Positions 17,501-24,277 of a stretch of DNA of 25,894 nucleotides are shown here, in pieces. How positions within the stretch are numbered: position 1 is the stretch's first letter; each line of letters begins with the position of its first letter. The DNA is from Coriobacteriaceae bacterium (GTDB taxonomy: Bacteria; Actinomycetota; Coriobacteriia; Coriobacteriales; Coriobacteriaceae): positions 76,713 to 102,606 of the forward strand of contig CABIWB010000010.1 in the NCBI GenBank assembly GCA_902362275.1. The letters are read 5' to 3'. The notes below the pieces were generated by a model that was given only the letters and a program-made list of their open reading frames with translations, had not been told where the DNA came from and did not search any database. The translations under genes and the position numbers were made by a program.

Positions 17501-17808
17501 CAAGCGATATCGACATCGCGCAGATGTGTCTTGCCATCGATGCCCGCACCCCGGTCGACGAGCGTTCGGTGGCAAGCGGCCTGGGAATCTTCGAAGAGCT
17601 TGGTTTCTGCCGCGTTTCGGGGCTTGGCGACACGCGCCGCATCGTGATGGCCGAAAACCCCGGCCGCGTGCAATTGAGCAGGTCAATTCGCTATTTGGAG
17701 GGCTTGCGCTCGCGCATGGAGTTCTCGGCTTTCCGGAGTTGGGCGCTCGATTCGTGCGCTTCTGATATGCTAGCCAAAGTTAACCGCCCGATCGTACCGC
17801 GGGCCTAG
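14521..17808 (+). CDS. recJ: RecJ single-strand exonuclease fused to RecQ-like DEAH helicase
   Basis: The 1095-residue protein has two catalytic halves. The N-terminal RecJ part carries DFDVDG (Asp91, 93, 95), VTVDNG (Asp149), DHH (172-174), the DHHA1 motif GGHA (418-421), and an OB-like domain from about 481 (FGQGNKVPLL). This degrades single-stranded DNA 5' to 3'. The C-terminal part is a superfamily 2 helicase: MGTGRGKS (646-653), DEAH (752-755), TATATA motif III, and QMSGRAGRDG (about 929-938), which closely matches RecQ motif VI. The RecQ zinc cysteine cluster and an HRDC domain are not visible. Ordinary RecJ is about 570-790 residues, so this is a genuine fusion, with no stop or frameshift between halves. 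The ATG at 14521 has GGGGGTGGG upstream; a GTG at 14476 is the alternative. It probably acts in recombination repair and restart of stalled forks. Confidence 0.92.
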   Translation: MSSLKTTHRWAVAQQNPEFEKELSAGLGIPGLVARIMVAHGITSIEEGQLFLTPSLDRDWADPLVIPGMSVVADRVERAIRNHEHIAVFGDFDVDGITSTCLLTEALRTFGADVTPFIPHRFDEGYGLSRAALDRVNELARPQLIVTVDNGIAAKEEVSYLESLGIDLVVTDHHEPSDQVPQGVPLTDPKLEDEGPSRELAGAGVALKLVQVLGERLGKPSYWRSLIEVAALGTVSDMMPLTPENRALVAEGIQQMRVTARPGYIALAALAKADLSSITADGLSFSLIPRLNAAGRMADPKLALDLLLARDPIEASALAAELEEINRQRREIEAELTRDAMAKVEKTYDGGRAIVVGGEGWHEGVKGIVASRLTNRYHVPALLFSIEDGIARGSGRSVGKVNLFDAVERCSDLLIRRGGHAGAVGVTIEASKLDEFRRRLSAVLSELPAEDFEDTDEVAATVDLSELNIETIEQISRLEPFGQGNKVPLLAAEGVTMCDRTVVGKTGEHMRFVATDGAASVPAIMFRVPQIDKLINCDSAVDLVFEAVAEHWQGRVKPKLMIKDVLVRDTTLPSVDDPACELRRGVQPADSGLRLESRKRETLAQLSYTELTRSLIHSFIGSNQPHRAQVEALDALADHQSILAVMGTGRGKSLIFHVHAAREAVLRGRASIFVYPLRALVADQAYHLSSTMAALGIGVGVLTGETVEAARDDVFAGLASGRTGIVLTTPEFLSIHRDRFARSGRIGFVVIDEAHHAGLAKGGDRSAYLDMPDILKALGDPVVMAATATATAPVVAELARMLPITRTVVDETVRENLQLEDDRDLASRENRLVSIVATGEKTVIYVNSRDQSVALAKTLRKRVPDCATYIAFYNAGLARSDRRRVEEAFRDGSLSCIVSTSAFGEGVNLPDIRHVVLYHMPFGAIEFNQMSGRAGRDGQPAVIHLLYSSRDARINERLLDCYAPERDELVTLYRALQTMWRSNRGKTGDDSFCASDIDIAQMCLAIDARTPVDERSVASGLGIFEELGFCRVSGLGDTRRIVMAENPGRVQLSRSIRYLEGLRSRMEFSAFRSWALDSCASDMLAKVNRPIVPRA

Positions 17809-17823
17809 GGGAAGGGGACCTCG

Positions 17824-20184
17824 ATGGATGCCGCAGCCCGTACCGCCCATGATTCCACCCTCCAGCCGTTTTCGGAGATGGAGCACTACAAGCATGCCGA
17901 TGAGCTGCCGCCCGAGATTATGGCGGACAGCTACGACAAGCTGGAGCGTCTGTGCCTCAAATATATGAATGAGGATGACTTCTCCAAGGTGGAGCAGGCC
18001 TACTGCTTTGCTGCCGAGAAGCATTGCAACCAAAAGCGGCGCTCGGGTGAGATGTACATTAACCATCCTGTCGAGGTGGCTATCATTCTGGCAGACCTCA
18101 AGATGGACTGCGACGTGGTGTGCGCCGCGTTGCTGCACGATACCGTCGAGGACACCGAGACCTCGCTCGCCGATGTTTCGGGTCTGTTTGGCGAAACCGT
18201 GGCAGAGCTCGTCGACGGCGTGACCAAGCTCACCAACATCGAAGTCGACAGCATGGACGAGAAGCAGGCCCTCACGCTGCGTAAGATGTTCCTCGCTATG
18301 TCCAAGGACATCCGCGTCATTATCGTTAAGCTTGCCGACCGTCTGCACAACATGCGCACCCTTGCGGCTCTTCGCGAGGACCGCCGTCTGTTTAAGGCGC
18401 GCGAGACCATGGACGTGTACGCGCCCTTGGCCGACCGCTTGGGCATGAGCTCTATCAAGTGGGAGCTCGAGGACCTGTCCTTCTTTTACCTGGAGCCCGA
18501 CGCCTACCAGCGCATCGCGCGCATGGTGGCAGAGTCGCGTGAGGTTCGCGAGCGCTATCTGGCCGAGACCATCAAGACGCTCACCGATGAACTCAACCGC
18601 ATTGGTCTTGAGGGCTTTCAGATCAACGGTCGTTCCAAGCACTATTGGTCCATCTATCAAAAGATGAAGCGCAAGGGCAAGGAGTTCTCCGAGATTTACG
18701 ACCTGGTGGCGCTGCGCGTCATCACGCATTCGGTGCGCGATTGCTATTCCACGCTCGGTGCGGTGCATACGCTGTGGCACCCCATGCCCGGTCGCTTTAA
18801 AGATTATATCGCCATGCCCAAGGTCAATAACTACCAATCGCTTCACACGACGGTTATCGGCCCCACGGCCCGCCCGCTCGAGATTCAGATTCGAACCTAC
18901 GAGATGCATGAGCAGGCCGAGTACGGTATTGCCGCCCACTGGCTCTATAAGAAGTCGGGCGGATCGTCTGCGTCTAAGACCAATGATGCCCAGCGTCTGG
19001 ACGACCAGATCAACTGGCTCAAACATTCGCTCGATTGGGCTGCGTCTGATGAGATTACCGACGCCAAGGAATACCTGCATTCGCTGAAAGTCGATCTCTT
19101 CGATCAGGAGATTTTTGTCTTTACGCCCAAGGGCGAGGTCATGGCGCTTCGTGCCGGCTCCACGCCGCTCGACTTTGCCTACGCCGTTCACACCGAGGTG
19201 GGAAACCACTGCGTCGGCGCTAAGATCAATGGTGCGGTGGCCCCGCTCACGCACGAGATCAAGACGGGCGACCGCGTTGAAATCCTGACTAACAAGAGTT
19301 CCAAGCCGTCGCGTGATTGGCTCAAGATCGTTAAGACACCTTCCGCCAAGTCAAAGATCCGCCGCTATTTTGCCGCTGCGACCAAGGACGACGACGCTGC
19401 TGCTGGTCGCGATATGCTGGTCAAGGACCTGCGTAAGCGCGGCTATGGCATTTCTACGCCGCGTTCGACGCGTGCGCTCAACGCCGTGGCGGAGCAGTTT
19501 AACTTCAAGCAGCTCGAGGACCTGTTTGCCGCCGTCGGCGCCGGCAAGGTTGCCCCGCGCGCTGTGGGCAATAAGGTCGAGCAAATCTTGGACCCCAAGC
19601 CCGAGGAACAACTCACCAAGGCCGAGGCTATCGCCGAGGTCGTGAAGCAGCCCGCTCGCGGCTCCAACCGCAAGCCGCAAAAGCGCGGCAAGAGCGCCAG
19701 TAACGGCATTATCGTCAAGGGCGAGAGCAACAGCGGCCTGCTGGTCCGTCTGGCTCATTGCTGCAATCCGGTGACGGGCGACGATATCGTCGGCTTCATC
19801 ACACGCGGCCGCGGCGTTTCGGTGCATCGTGCCAACTGTCCCAACGTCAAGGGTCTTATGGAGCATCCCGAGCGCATGATCGAAGTGGAGTGGGACGGCG
19901 CTGTCGACACCCTCTTCCAGGTCGAGATCGTGGTCGAGTGCCTGGACCGCATGGGCCTTCTCAAGGATGTCACCATTGCCATTGGCGATGCGGGCGGCAA
20001 TATCCTTTCTGCCGCTACGTCGACCAACCGCGAGGGCATTGCGACCCTGCGCTTTATGGTCGAGATATCGGACGCGAGTGGTCTGGATCCGCTGCTGGCC
20101 TCCATCAGCAGCGTTGACTCGGTCTACGACGCGCGCCGCCTGATGCCCGGCGAAGGCGGAGCTCAGCTCAAGCGCCGTGTGTAG
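17824..20184 (+). CDS. rel: Bifunctional (p)ppGpp synthetase/hydrolase (RelA/SpoT, Rel)
   Basis: This is the 786-residue stringent-response enzyme that makes ppGpp from GTP and ATP and also hydrolyses it. The N-terminal HD hydrolase domain shows His81 and His105-Asp106 (HDTVED), so hydrolysis should be active. The synthetase domain includes YDLVALRVIT and YQSLHT (from residue 337). The TGS domain starts near 430 (IFVFTPKGEV). A conserved HRANCPN is at about 668, followed by a C-terminal ACT domain to the end. The region around 570-640 is Lys/Arg-rich and variable. Its start 15 bases after the recJ stop, behind GGGGAAGGGGA, suggests cotranscription with recJ. A strong terminator follows. Confidence 0.96.
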   Translation: MDAAARTAHDSTLQPFSEMEHYKHADELPPEIMADSYDKLERLCLKYMNEDDFSKVEQAYCFAAEKHCNQKRRSGEMYINHPVEVAIILADLKMDCDVVCAALLHDTVEDTETSLADVSGLFGETVAELVDGVTKLTNIEVDSMDEKQALTLRKMFLAMSKDIRVIIVKLADRLHNMRTLAALREDRRLFKARETMDVYAPLADRLGMSSIKWELEDLSFFYLEPDAYQRIARMVAESREVRERYLAETIKTLTDELNRIGLEGFQINGRSKHYWSIYQKMKRKGKEFSEIYDLVALRVITHSVRDCYSTLGAVHTLWHPMPGRFKDYIAMPKVNNYQSLHTTVIGPTARPLEIQIRTYEMHEQAEYGIAAHWLYKKSGGSSASKTNDAQRLDDQINWLKHSLDWAASDEITDAKEYLHSLKVDLFDQEIFVFTPKGEVMALRAGSTPLDFAYAVHTEVGNHCVGAKINGAVAPLTHEIKTGDRVEILTNKSSKPSRDWLKIVKTPSAKSKIRRYFAAATKDDDAAAGRDMLVKDLRKRGYGISTPRSTRALNAVAEQFNFKQLEDLFAAVGAGKVAPRAVGNKVEQILDPKPEEQLTKAEAIAEVVKQPARGSNRKPQKRGKSASNGIIVKGESNSGLLVRLAHCCNPVTGDDIVGFITRGRGVSVHRANCPNVKGLMEHPERMIEVEWDGAVDTLFQVEIVVECLDRMGLLKDVTIAIGDAGGNILSAATSTNREGIATLRFMVEISDASGLDPLLASISSVDSVYDARRLMPGEGGAQLKRRV

Positions 20185-20218
20185 GTGCGAGAGCCTCTCA
20201 GCATCATAGATATTGGTT

Positions 20219-20255
20219 ACGTTCGAGGCATCGTTTGGTGCCTCGAACGTATTTT
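20219..20255 (+). terminator. Intrinsic terminator after rel
   Basis: ACGTTCGAGGCA (20219-20230) and TGCCTCGAACGT (20239-20250) form a perfect 12-bp stem with an 8-base loop, followed by ATTTTA. It sits 35 bases past the rel stop and directly before the MBL ribosome binding site. Confidence 0.85.
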
Positions 20256-20272
20256 AGAAGGAGGGCATGCGC

Positions 20273-20956
20273 ATGGACGATATGACTTTGGACCTGACAC
20301 CCCGAGGCGCGGCTTCGATTGAGACGCTCATCAACGGCCCGATTCAGACCAACAGTTACGCCGTGATTTCGAATGACGAGTGCTTAATCGTCGATCCGGC
20401 GTGGGAGGGCGAGCGTCTTGTGGAGCATATCCGCACCGCGCATTCCGAGGTGCGCGTACTCGGCTCTGTCTGCACGCACGGTCATGCCGACCATGTTGGC
20501 GGGGTTGCCGGGGTTCGAACTGTCGTTGGCGACGGCGCACTATATGAGTTGTGCGCTAAGGACGTGACGGTACCTCGCGCAAATATCGAGGAGCAGCGCG
20601 CCATGTGGGGTATCGAGACGCCCGATCCGGGTGAACCGACGCGCCTGCTTGCCGAGGGCGATACAATCGAGGTAGGAGACGTCTGTCTGCAGGTGATCGA
20701 GACGCCGGGGCATACGCCGGGCGGCATCGTCCTGTTCGCCGCGACCGAGCAGGGGAACATCGCCTTTGTGGGCGACACACTTTTCCCGGGCAGCCACGGT
20801 CGTACCGATCTTTCCGGCGGTGACGAGGCGGCGATTATGCGCTCGCTCTCCAAGCTCGCCCGGCTTCTCCCGCCCGATACCGTTTGCCTAACCGGTCATG
20901 GCGATTCGACCACCATGGCACGCGAGCTCATACAGAACCCTTTCATGCAGATGTAG
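20273..20956 (+). CDS. MBL-fold metallo-hydrolase (glyoxalase II-like)
   Basis: This 227-residue metallo-beta-lactamase-fold protein has the metal-binding signature HGHADH at 69-74, a further His in ETPGHTPGG, the Asp in FVGDTLFPGS, and LTGHGD near the C-terminus. These are the ligands expected for a two-metal site as in glyoxalase II or related thioesterases. The specific substrate cannot be assigned. The start at 20273 is chosen because GGAGGG (20260-20265) is seven bases upstream. ATGs at 20267 and 20282 are alternatives, the first being too close to the Shine-Dalgarno. Coriobacterial rel genes are a natural neighbour for a small MBL protein, by analogy with the rel-MBL-hisS order in other bacteria, but hisS is absent here. 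Confidence 0.88.
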   Translation: MDDMTLDLTPRGAASIETLINGPIQTNSYAVISNDECLIVDPAWEGERLVEHIRTAHSEVRVLGSVCTHGHADHVGGVAGVRTVVGDGALYELCAKDVTVPRANIEEQRAMWGIETPDPGEPTRLLAEGDTIEVGDVCLQVIETPGHTPGGIVLFAATEQGNIAFVGDTLFPGSHGRTDLSGGDEAAIMRSLSKLARLLPPDTVCLTGHGDSTTMARELIQNPFMQM

Positions 20957-21105
20957 CTTAATAGTCGGCTTCTAAAGCACGAGAAGCGTCCAAACGTCAA
21001 GCTATTTTTCCCCAACGGGTCGATTCCGTAGGGCAAACGGTCAAAAAAAGTCTGTTTGGACGATATTCGTGAACAAACGAACGTTTATGCTCGGTTGCGC
21101 CGTGG

Positions 21106-21111
21106 TAAAAT
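21106..21111 (+). promoter_or_regulatory. -10 promoter box for fba
   Basis: TAAAAT lies 40 bases before the fba ATG, with a TTTATG (21084-21089) 16 bases upstream as a weak -35. Just ahead is GAACAAACGAACG, a short repetitive stretch that might be a regulator site. Confidence 0.4.
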
Positions 21112-21151
21112 CTCAGGCGTTATCGGAGCAACCTTACAGGAGGTTTCTTTT

Positions 21152-22018
21152 ATGCTCGTCAACGCAGCAGACATGCTCAAGAAGGCCGAGGCCGGCAAGT
21201 ACGGTCTCGGTGCCTTCAACACCAACAACCTCGAGTGGACCCTGGCTATTCTCCAGGCCGCCGAGGAGGCCAAGTCTCCGCTGATCCTTCAGTGCACCGC
21301 TGGTGCCGCTAAGTGGATGGGCGGTTTCAAGGTCTGCGCCGACATGGTCAAGGCTGCCGTCGAGGCCACGGGCGTTACCGTTCCCGTCGCCCTTCACCTC
21401 GATCACGGTTCTTACGAGGACTGCTTTAAGTGCATCGAGGCCGGCTTCACGTCCATCATGTATGACGGCTCTCACGAGGAGACCTTCCAGCTTAACCTTG
21501 ACCGCACCAAGGAGCTCGTTGAGCTTGCCCACTCCAAGGGCATGTCCATCGAGGCCGAGGTCGGCGGCATCGGCGGCACCGAGGACGGCGTGACCTCCAG
21601 CGGCGAGCTCGCTGATCCTGCTGAGTGCAAGCAGATCGCTGACCTGGGCGTTGACTTCCTTGCCTGCGGTATCGGCAACATCCACGGCGTGTACCCTGCC
21701 GACTGGGCTGGCCTTTCCTTCGAGCGCCTGGGCGAGATTAAGGCCCAGACCGGCGACCTACCCCTCGTCCTGCACGGTGGCACCGGCATCCCCGAGGATC
21801 AGATCAAGAAGGCCATCTCCCTGGGTATCTCCAAGATCAACGTCAACACCGACCTGCAGCTCGTCTTCGCCAAGGGCGTTCGCGAGTACATCGAGGCTGG
21901 CAAGGATCAGCAGGGCAAGGGCTTTGACCCCCGCAAGCTCCTCAAGCCTGGTCGCGACAACATCGTTGCCCGCACCAAGGAGCTCATGGAGGAGTTTGGT
22001 TCCGTCAACAAGGCGTAA
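21152..22018 (+). CDS. fba: Class II fructose-1,6-bisphosphate aldolase
   Basis: This zinc-dependent glycolytic enzyme splits fructose-1,6-bisphosphate into dihydroxyacetone phosphate and glyceraldehyde-3-phosphate. The 288-residue length fits the class IIB group. HLDHG at 82-86 provides the catalytic Asp84 and zinc ligand His85. GIGNIHG (His178) and LHGGTG (His208) supply the other zinc ligands, and NVNTDLQL is the phosphate and substrate motif. The start at 21152 follows AGGAGG at good spacing; the frame extends to 21056 but that part has no ribosome binding site and is not family-like. The gene uses a narrow set of C-ending codons (AAC, AAG, CTC, ATC), consistent with high expression. It has its own promoter and is followed by a large hairpin. 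Confidence 0.95.
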   Translation: MLVNAADMLKKAEAGKYGLGAFNTNNLEWTLAILQAAEEAKSPLILQCTAGAAKWMGGFKVCADMVKAAVEATGVTVPVALHLDHGSYEDCFKCIEAGFTSIMYDGSHEETFQLNLDRTKELVELAHSKGMSIEAEVGGIGGTEDGVTSSGELADPAECKQIADLGVDFLACGIGNIHGVYPADWAGLSFERLGEIKAQTGDLPLVLHGGTGIPEDQIKKAISLGISKINVNTDLQLVFAKGVREYIEAGKDQQGKGFDPRKLLKPGRDNIVARTKELMEEFGSVNKA

Positions 22019-22038
22019 GCGTCGCTAAACTTCCCGCC

Positions 22039-22130
22039 GGAAGCCCCATTCCCCTACACTGTTTCCTTTGCGCTCACCTGGCTTTGCCAGAAGTCGCGCC
22101 AAGGAAACAGTTCCGGGGGACGGGGCTTCC
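22039..22130. repeat. 92-bp imperfect palindrome downstream of fba
   Basis: A 35-base left arm (22039-22073, starting GGAAGCCCC and containing ACTGTTTCCTT) matches the reverse complement of 22096-22130 at 29 of 35 positions. The 22-base loop itself holds CTGGC/GCCAG around a TTT. TTTGTT follows the right arm. It could end fba transcription, but is far larger than a usual terminator and may be a mobile repeat. Confidence 0.65.
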
Positions 22131-22270
22131 TTTGTTAACTCGCTACAGGGGTACTGGCCTGAATTCACTTTTTGACTACCGTTCAGCGGTGTTGATGGCT
22201 CCCTTGTTGGGGCTTTCTTTTTATCTCGCTACAATGGGCTTCAAGCATTCTAGTGACTTGGAGTTTTGGT

Positions 22271-23704
22271 ATGGCTGTTATGAATGTACTGCCTTCGGAT
22301 GGGAAGGTTATTGACGAGGGTCCAGTTGGTTGCTCTGTTGATGTTTGCTGTGATGACTTTCGCCATCTCGATGTTGGACTGCCGCCCGAGATTCTTCGTC
22401 TTAAGGATGCCGGGTATTTGACGCAGGCTGTTGCTGCCTGCGATCGCCTTTTGGGGCAGAATCCCGAGCCTTCGCTGGCTGCTTGTGTTCGTGCCGAGCG
22501 GTATCGCATGCTCGAGACGCCGCTTCATTTTTCGGTGTCGCGCGATCAGGCTATTGCGATGATTCGCGAGGAGTGGCCAGAGTTTACCGAAGAGCAGTTT
22601 GATGACCTGATTAATCGTAAGCGTATTGACTGGCGCTTTATCGATGGCGAGCTGTTCGTTCTCGACAACTTCCTCGATTCGCTTCGCGTATATCCCAAAG
22701 AGGTTCCCGGCATGCGGCCCGATTCTACGGACGGAATAGCACTACGCAACGAGATGCTCAAGGAGATGGAGTCGCAAAACGGATTGGCTCGCGTCATTAC
22801 GCTTAAAGCGTCCGTGTCTGTCCCTGGCGCTCTGGAAGGGGAGACCGTTTGCGCTTGGCTTCCCGTCGCGGCTGCCTGCCGTCAGCAGTCTCGGGTCGAG
22901 ATTCTCGACATGACGCCGGAGGGTGCTGTTGCTCCCGCGAACGCTTCGGCGCGTACCGCCTCGTGGTCTTCTTCGAGTGAACGCTCATTCTCGGTGACCT
23001 ATCGTTATCACATCGATGCTGCTTATTGTGATGTCTACGGTGGCACACTTCCGGTTCATCCGCGTATGGACGCGCCTCTGCCCGAGGATATTTCCGAGGA
23101 CCGTCCGCATATTGCATTCACGCCGTATCTGCAGCAGCTGACGGCCAGTGTTGTTGACGGACTCGAGGATCCGCTCGATCGCGCCCGTGCTATCTATGAT
23201 TACCTGACGCAGTATATCGACTATCGCTATCAGCCGCCGTACTTGCTTTTGGGATCTATTGCCGATGACTGCGCGCATTCGCTCCGCGGCGATTGCGGCG
23301 TTATGGCGCTCACGTTTATCACCATGTGCCGTATCGCGGGCGTGCCTGCCCGTTGGCAGAGCGGCCTGTACGTTGCGCCCGATTCGGTGGGGCCGCACGA
23401 CTGGGCAGAGTTCCATACGCCGCAGACCGGTTGGCTCAACGCCGACGTGTCATTTGGATCTTCTGCTCGCAGGATGGGGGAGGAGTGGCGCCGCCGTCAC
23501 TACTTTGGCAATCTCGACCCGTGGCGTATGGTGGCCAACAATCGATTCCAGGCAGAGTTTGAGCCCTCTTTCGACGGCATGCGCGAGGACCCTTACGATA
23601 ACCAGATGGGTGAGGCTTCGGTCGACGGTCGCGGATGCCGTCAGCGTGAGATGCTCCGTACGGTCGAACTCATCGAAATGCTCGAAGTTCCATTTTCGGA
23701 CTAA
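22271..23704 (+). CDS. Transglutaminase-like domain protein
   Basis: This 477-residue protein has a papain-like transglutaminase core near its C-terminus. Cys342 sits in GDCGVMALTF, His376 in PHDWAEF and Asp392 in NADVSFG, an intact triad. Such proteins act as proteases, peptidases or cross-linking enzymes. The first ~130 residues are predicted helical and charged, and the middle (about 175-270) looks like a beta-rich domain. No signal peptide or membrane helix is visible, so it is probably cytoplasmic. The start at 22271 is supported by GGAG seven bases upstream; in-frame ATGs at 22253 and 22280 are alternatives. It stands alone between fba and tRNA-Leu. The substrate is unknown. Confidence 0.85.
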   Translation: MAVMNVLPSDGKVIDEGPVGCSVDVCCDDFRHLDVGLPPEILRLKDAGYLTQAVAACDRLLGQNPEPSLAACVRAERYRMLETPLHFSVSRDQAIAMIREEWPEFTEEQFDDLINRKRIDWRFIDGELFVLDNFLDSLRVYPKEVPGMRPDSTDGIALRNEMLKEMESQNGLARVITLKASVSVPGALEGETVCAWLPVAAACRQQSRVEILDMTPEGAVAPANASARTASWSSSSERSFSVTYRYHIDAAYCDVYGGTLPVHPRMDAPLPEDISEDRPHIAFTPYLQQLTASVVDGLEDPLDRARAIYDYLTQYIDYRYQPPYLLLGSIADDCAHSLRGDCGVMALTFITMCRIAGVPARWQSGLYVAPDSVGPHDWAEFHTPQTGWLNADVSFGSSARRMGEEWRRRHYFGNLDPWRMVANNRFQAEFEPSFDGMREDPYDNQMGEASVDGRGCRQREMLRTVELIEMLEVPFSD

Positions 23705-23743
23705 TCGGTAGAAAGCTGTGATAAACTAACTCACGCATTACGT

Positions 23744-23830
23744 GCCCGAGTGGCGGAATTGGCAGACGCAGTGGACTCAAAATCCACCGTTGGCAACAAC
23801 GTGCGAGTTCGAGTCTCGCCTCGGGCACCA
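23744..23830 (+). tRNA. tRNA-Leu (anticodon CAA), 3' CCA encoded
   Basis: The 87-base gene folds as a class II tRNA. Acceptor GCCCGAG (23744-23750) pairs with CTCGGGC (23820-23826). Anticodon stem GTGGA/TCCAC encloses CTCAAAA, with anticodon CAA at 23778-23780. The long variable arm is CGTTG-GCAA-CAACG, and the T-arm is GCGAG-TTCGAGT-CTCGC. Discriminator A and CCA follow. It reads UUG codons. Confidence 0.97.
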
Positions 23831-24040
23831 TACATGCAAGTGAGCGTTCAAGGGGGTTGCGGCCCCCTTTTTCGTGCCGAACTCGCGTGAGCGCGCGAAG
23901 CGTTAAGCAAACAGGCCTGTGGCCTGTTTGAAGCGGAGCGCGGCGAGGGCGCCACGCGCCCGAAGCCCGGGGCTTCGCGAAGCGAAGGCCCTTCGAGTCT
24001 CGCCTCGGGCACCATACATGCAAGTGAGCGTTCAAGGGGG
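23808..24040. repeat. 49-bp direct repeat containing the tRNA-Leu 3' end (att-like)
   Basis: Bases 23808-23856 and 23992-24040 are identical. Each holds the last 23 bases of the tRNA, including the encoded CCA, followed by the same trailer. Similarity continues through the terminator to about 23876 and 24060. Between the copies lie 135 bases with no gene but with palindromes: CAAACAGGCC/GGCCTGTTTG (23908-23930) and CGAAGCCC/GGGCTTCG (23961-23977). A 3'-end tRNA duplication is the usual footprint of integrase-mediated insertion, but no integrase is present. Confidence 0.7.
23850..23873 (+). terminator. tRNA-Leu terminator, copy 1
   Basis: AAGGGGG and CCCCCTT form a 7-bp stem around TTGCGG, followed by TTT. 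It lies about 20 bases after the tRNA. Confidence 0.85.
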
Positions 24041-24057
24041 GTCAAGGCCCCTTTTTC
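24034..24057 (+). terminator. tRNA-Leu terminator, copy 2 (downstream duplicate)
   Basis: AAGGGG and CCCCTT flank a loop that differs from copy 1 (GGTCAAGG), followed by TTT. The stem is kept while the loop has changed. Confidence 0.7.
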
Positions 24058-24089
24058 GTGTACGTAATGTGATAACGCGCTGTACGTGT

Positions 24090-24262
24090 TATTATTCGCA
24101 AGGCGTTGTTCCCGCAATGCCCTAAAGAGGAACCCGAGGGTTCCCACCTTTTGGCGCCAATGAGCAGCTGACTGGTCATACAACTTAGATTACCTTCCTC
24201 AAATCGAGGAAGTCTATGTGTACGACCTGGTTGCTGAGAAGCGCCGGGTTATTTTTTTATGA
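24090..24262 (+). promoter_or_regulatory. Structured leader of infC-rpmI-rplT with attenuator-like hairpin
   Basis: A -10-like TATTAT (24090-24095) may start the transcript. The leader has hairpin GGAACC-CGAG-GGTTCC (24129-24144) and hairpin CTTCCTC-AAATC-GAGGAAG (24194-24212). Last comes ACCTGG...CCGGGT (24225-24249) with an inner GCT/AGC stem, followed by TA and seven T's (24252-24258). This ends right before the infC ribosome binding site, so it looks like a transcription attenuator. GGCGC (24153-24157) can pair with GCGCC (24241-24245) and would break the terminator. By analogy with the Bacillus infC leader, L20 or IF3 feedback is plausible, but sequence homology was not established. Confidence 0.6.
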
Positions 24263-24277
24263 ATGGAGGTAGGGAAA

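Noticed and set aside
17770..19254. 494-codon minus-strand open frame
   Set aside because: It is antisense to the hydrolase and synthetase domains of rel.
23992..24013. A second tRNA-Leu
   Set aside because: Only the T-loop, 3' T-stem and acceptor strand with CCA are present; no anticodon or D arm precedes them.
23670..24035. Minus-strand frames over the tRNA-Leu region
   Set aside because: They translate the reverse complement of the tRNA and its repeated 3' end, a common source of spurious hypothetical proteins.
24120..24160. T-box-like pattern on the minus strand (GGTGGGAACC)
   Set aside because: There is no downstream minus-strand gene for it to control, and the structure makes better sense as part of the infC leader.
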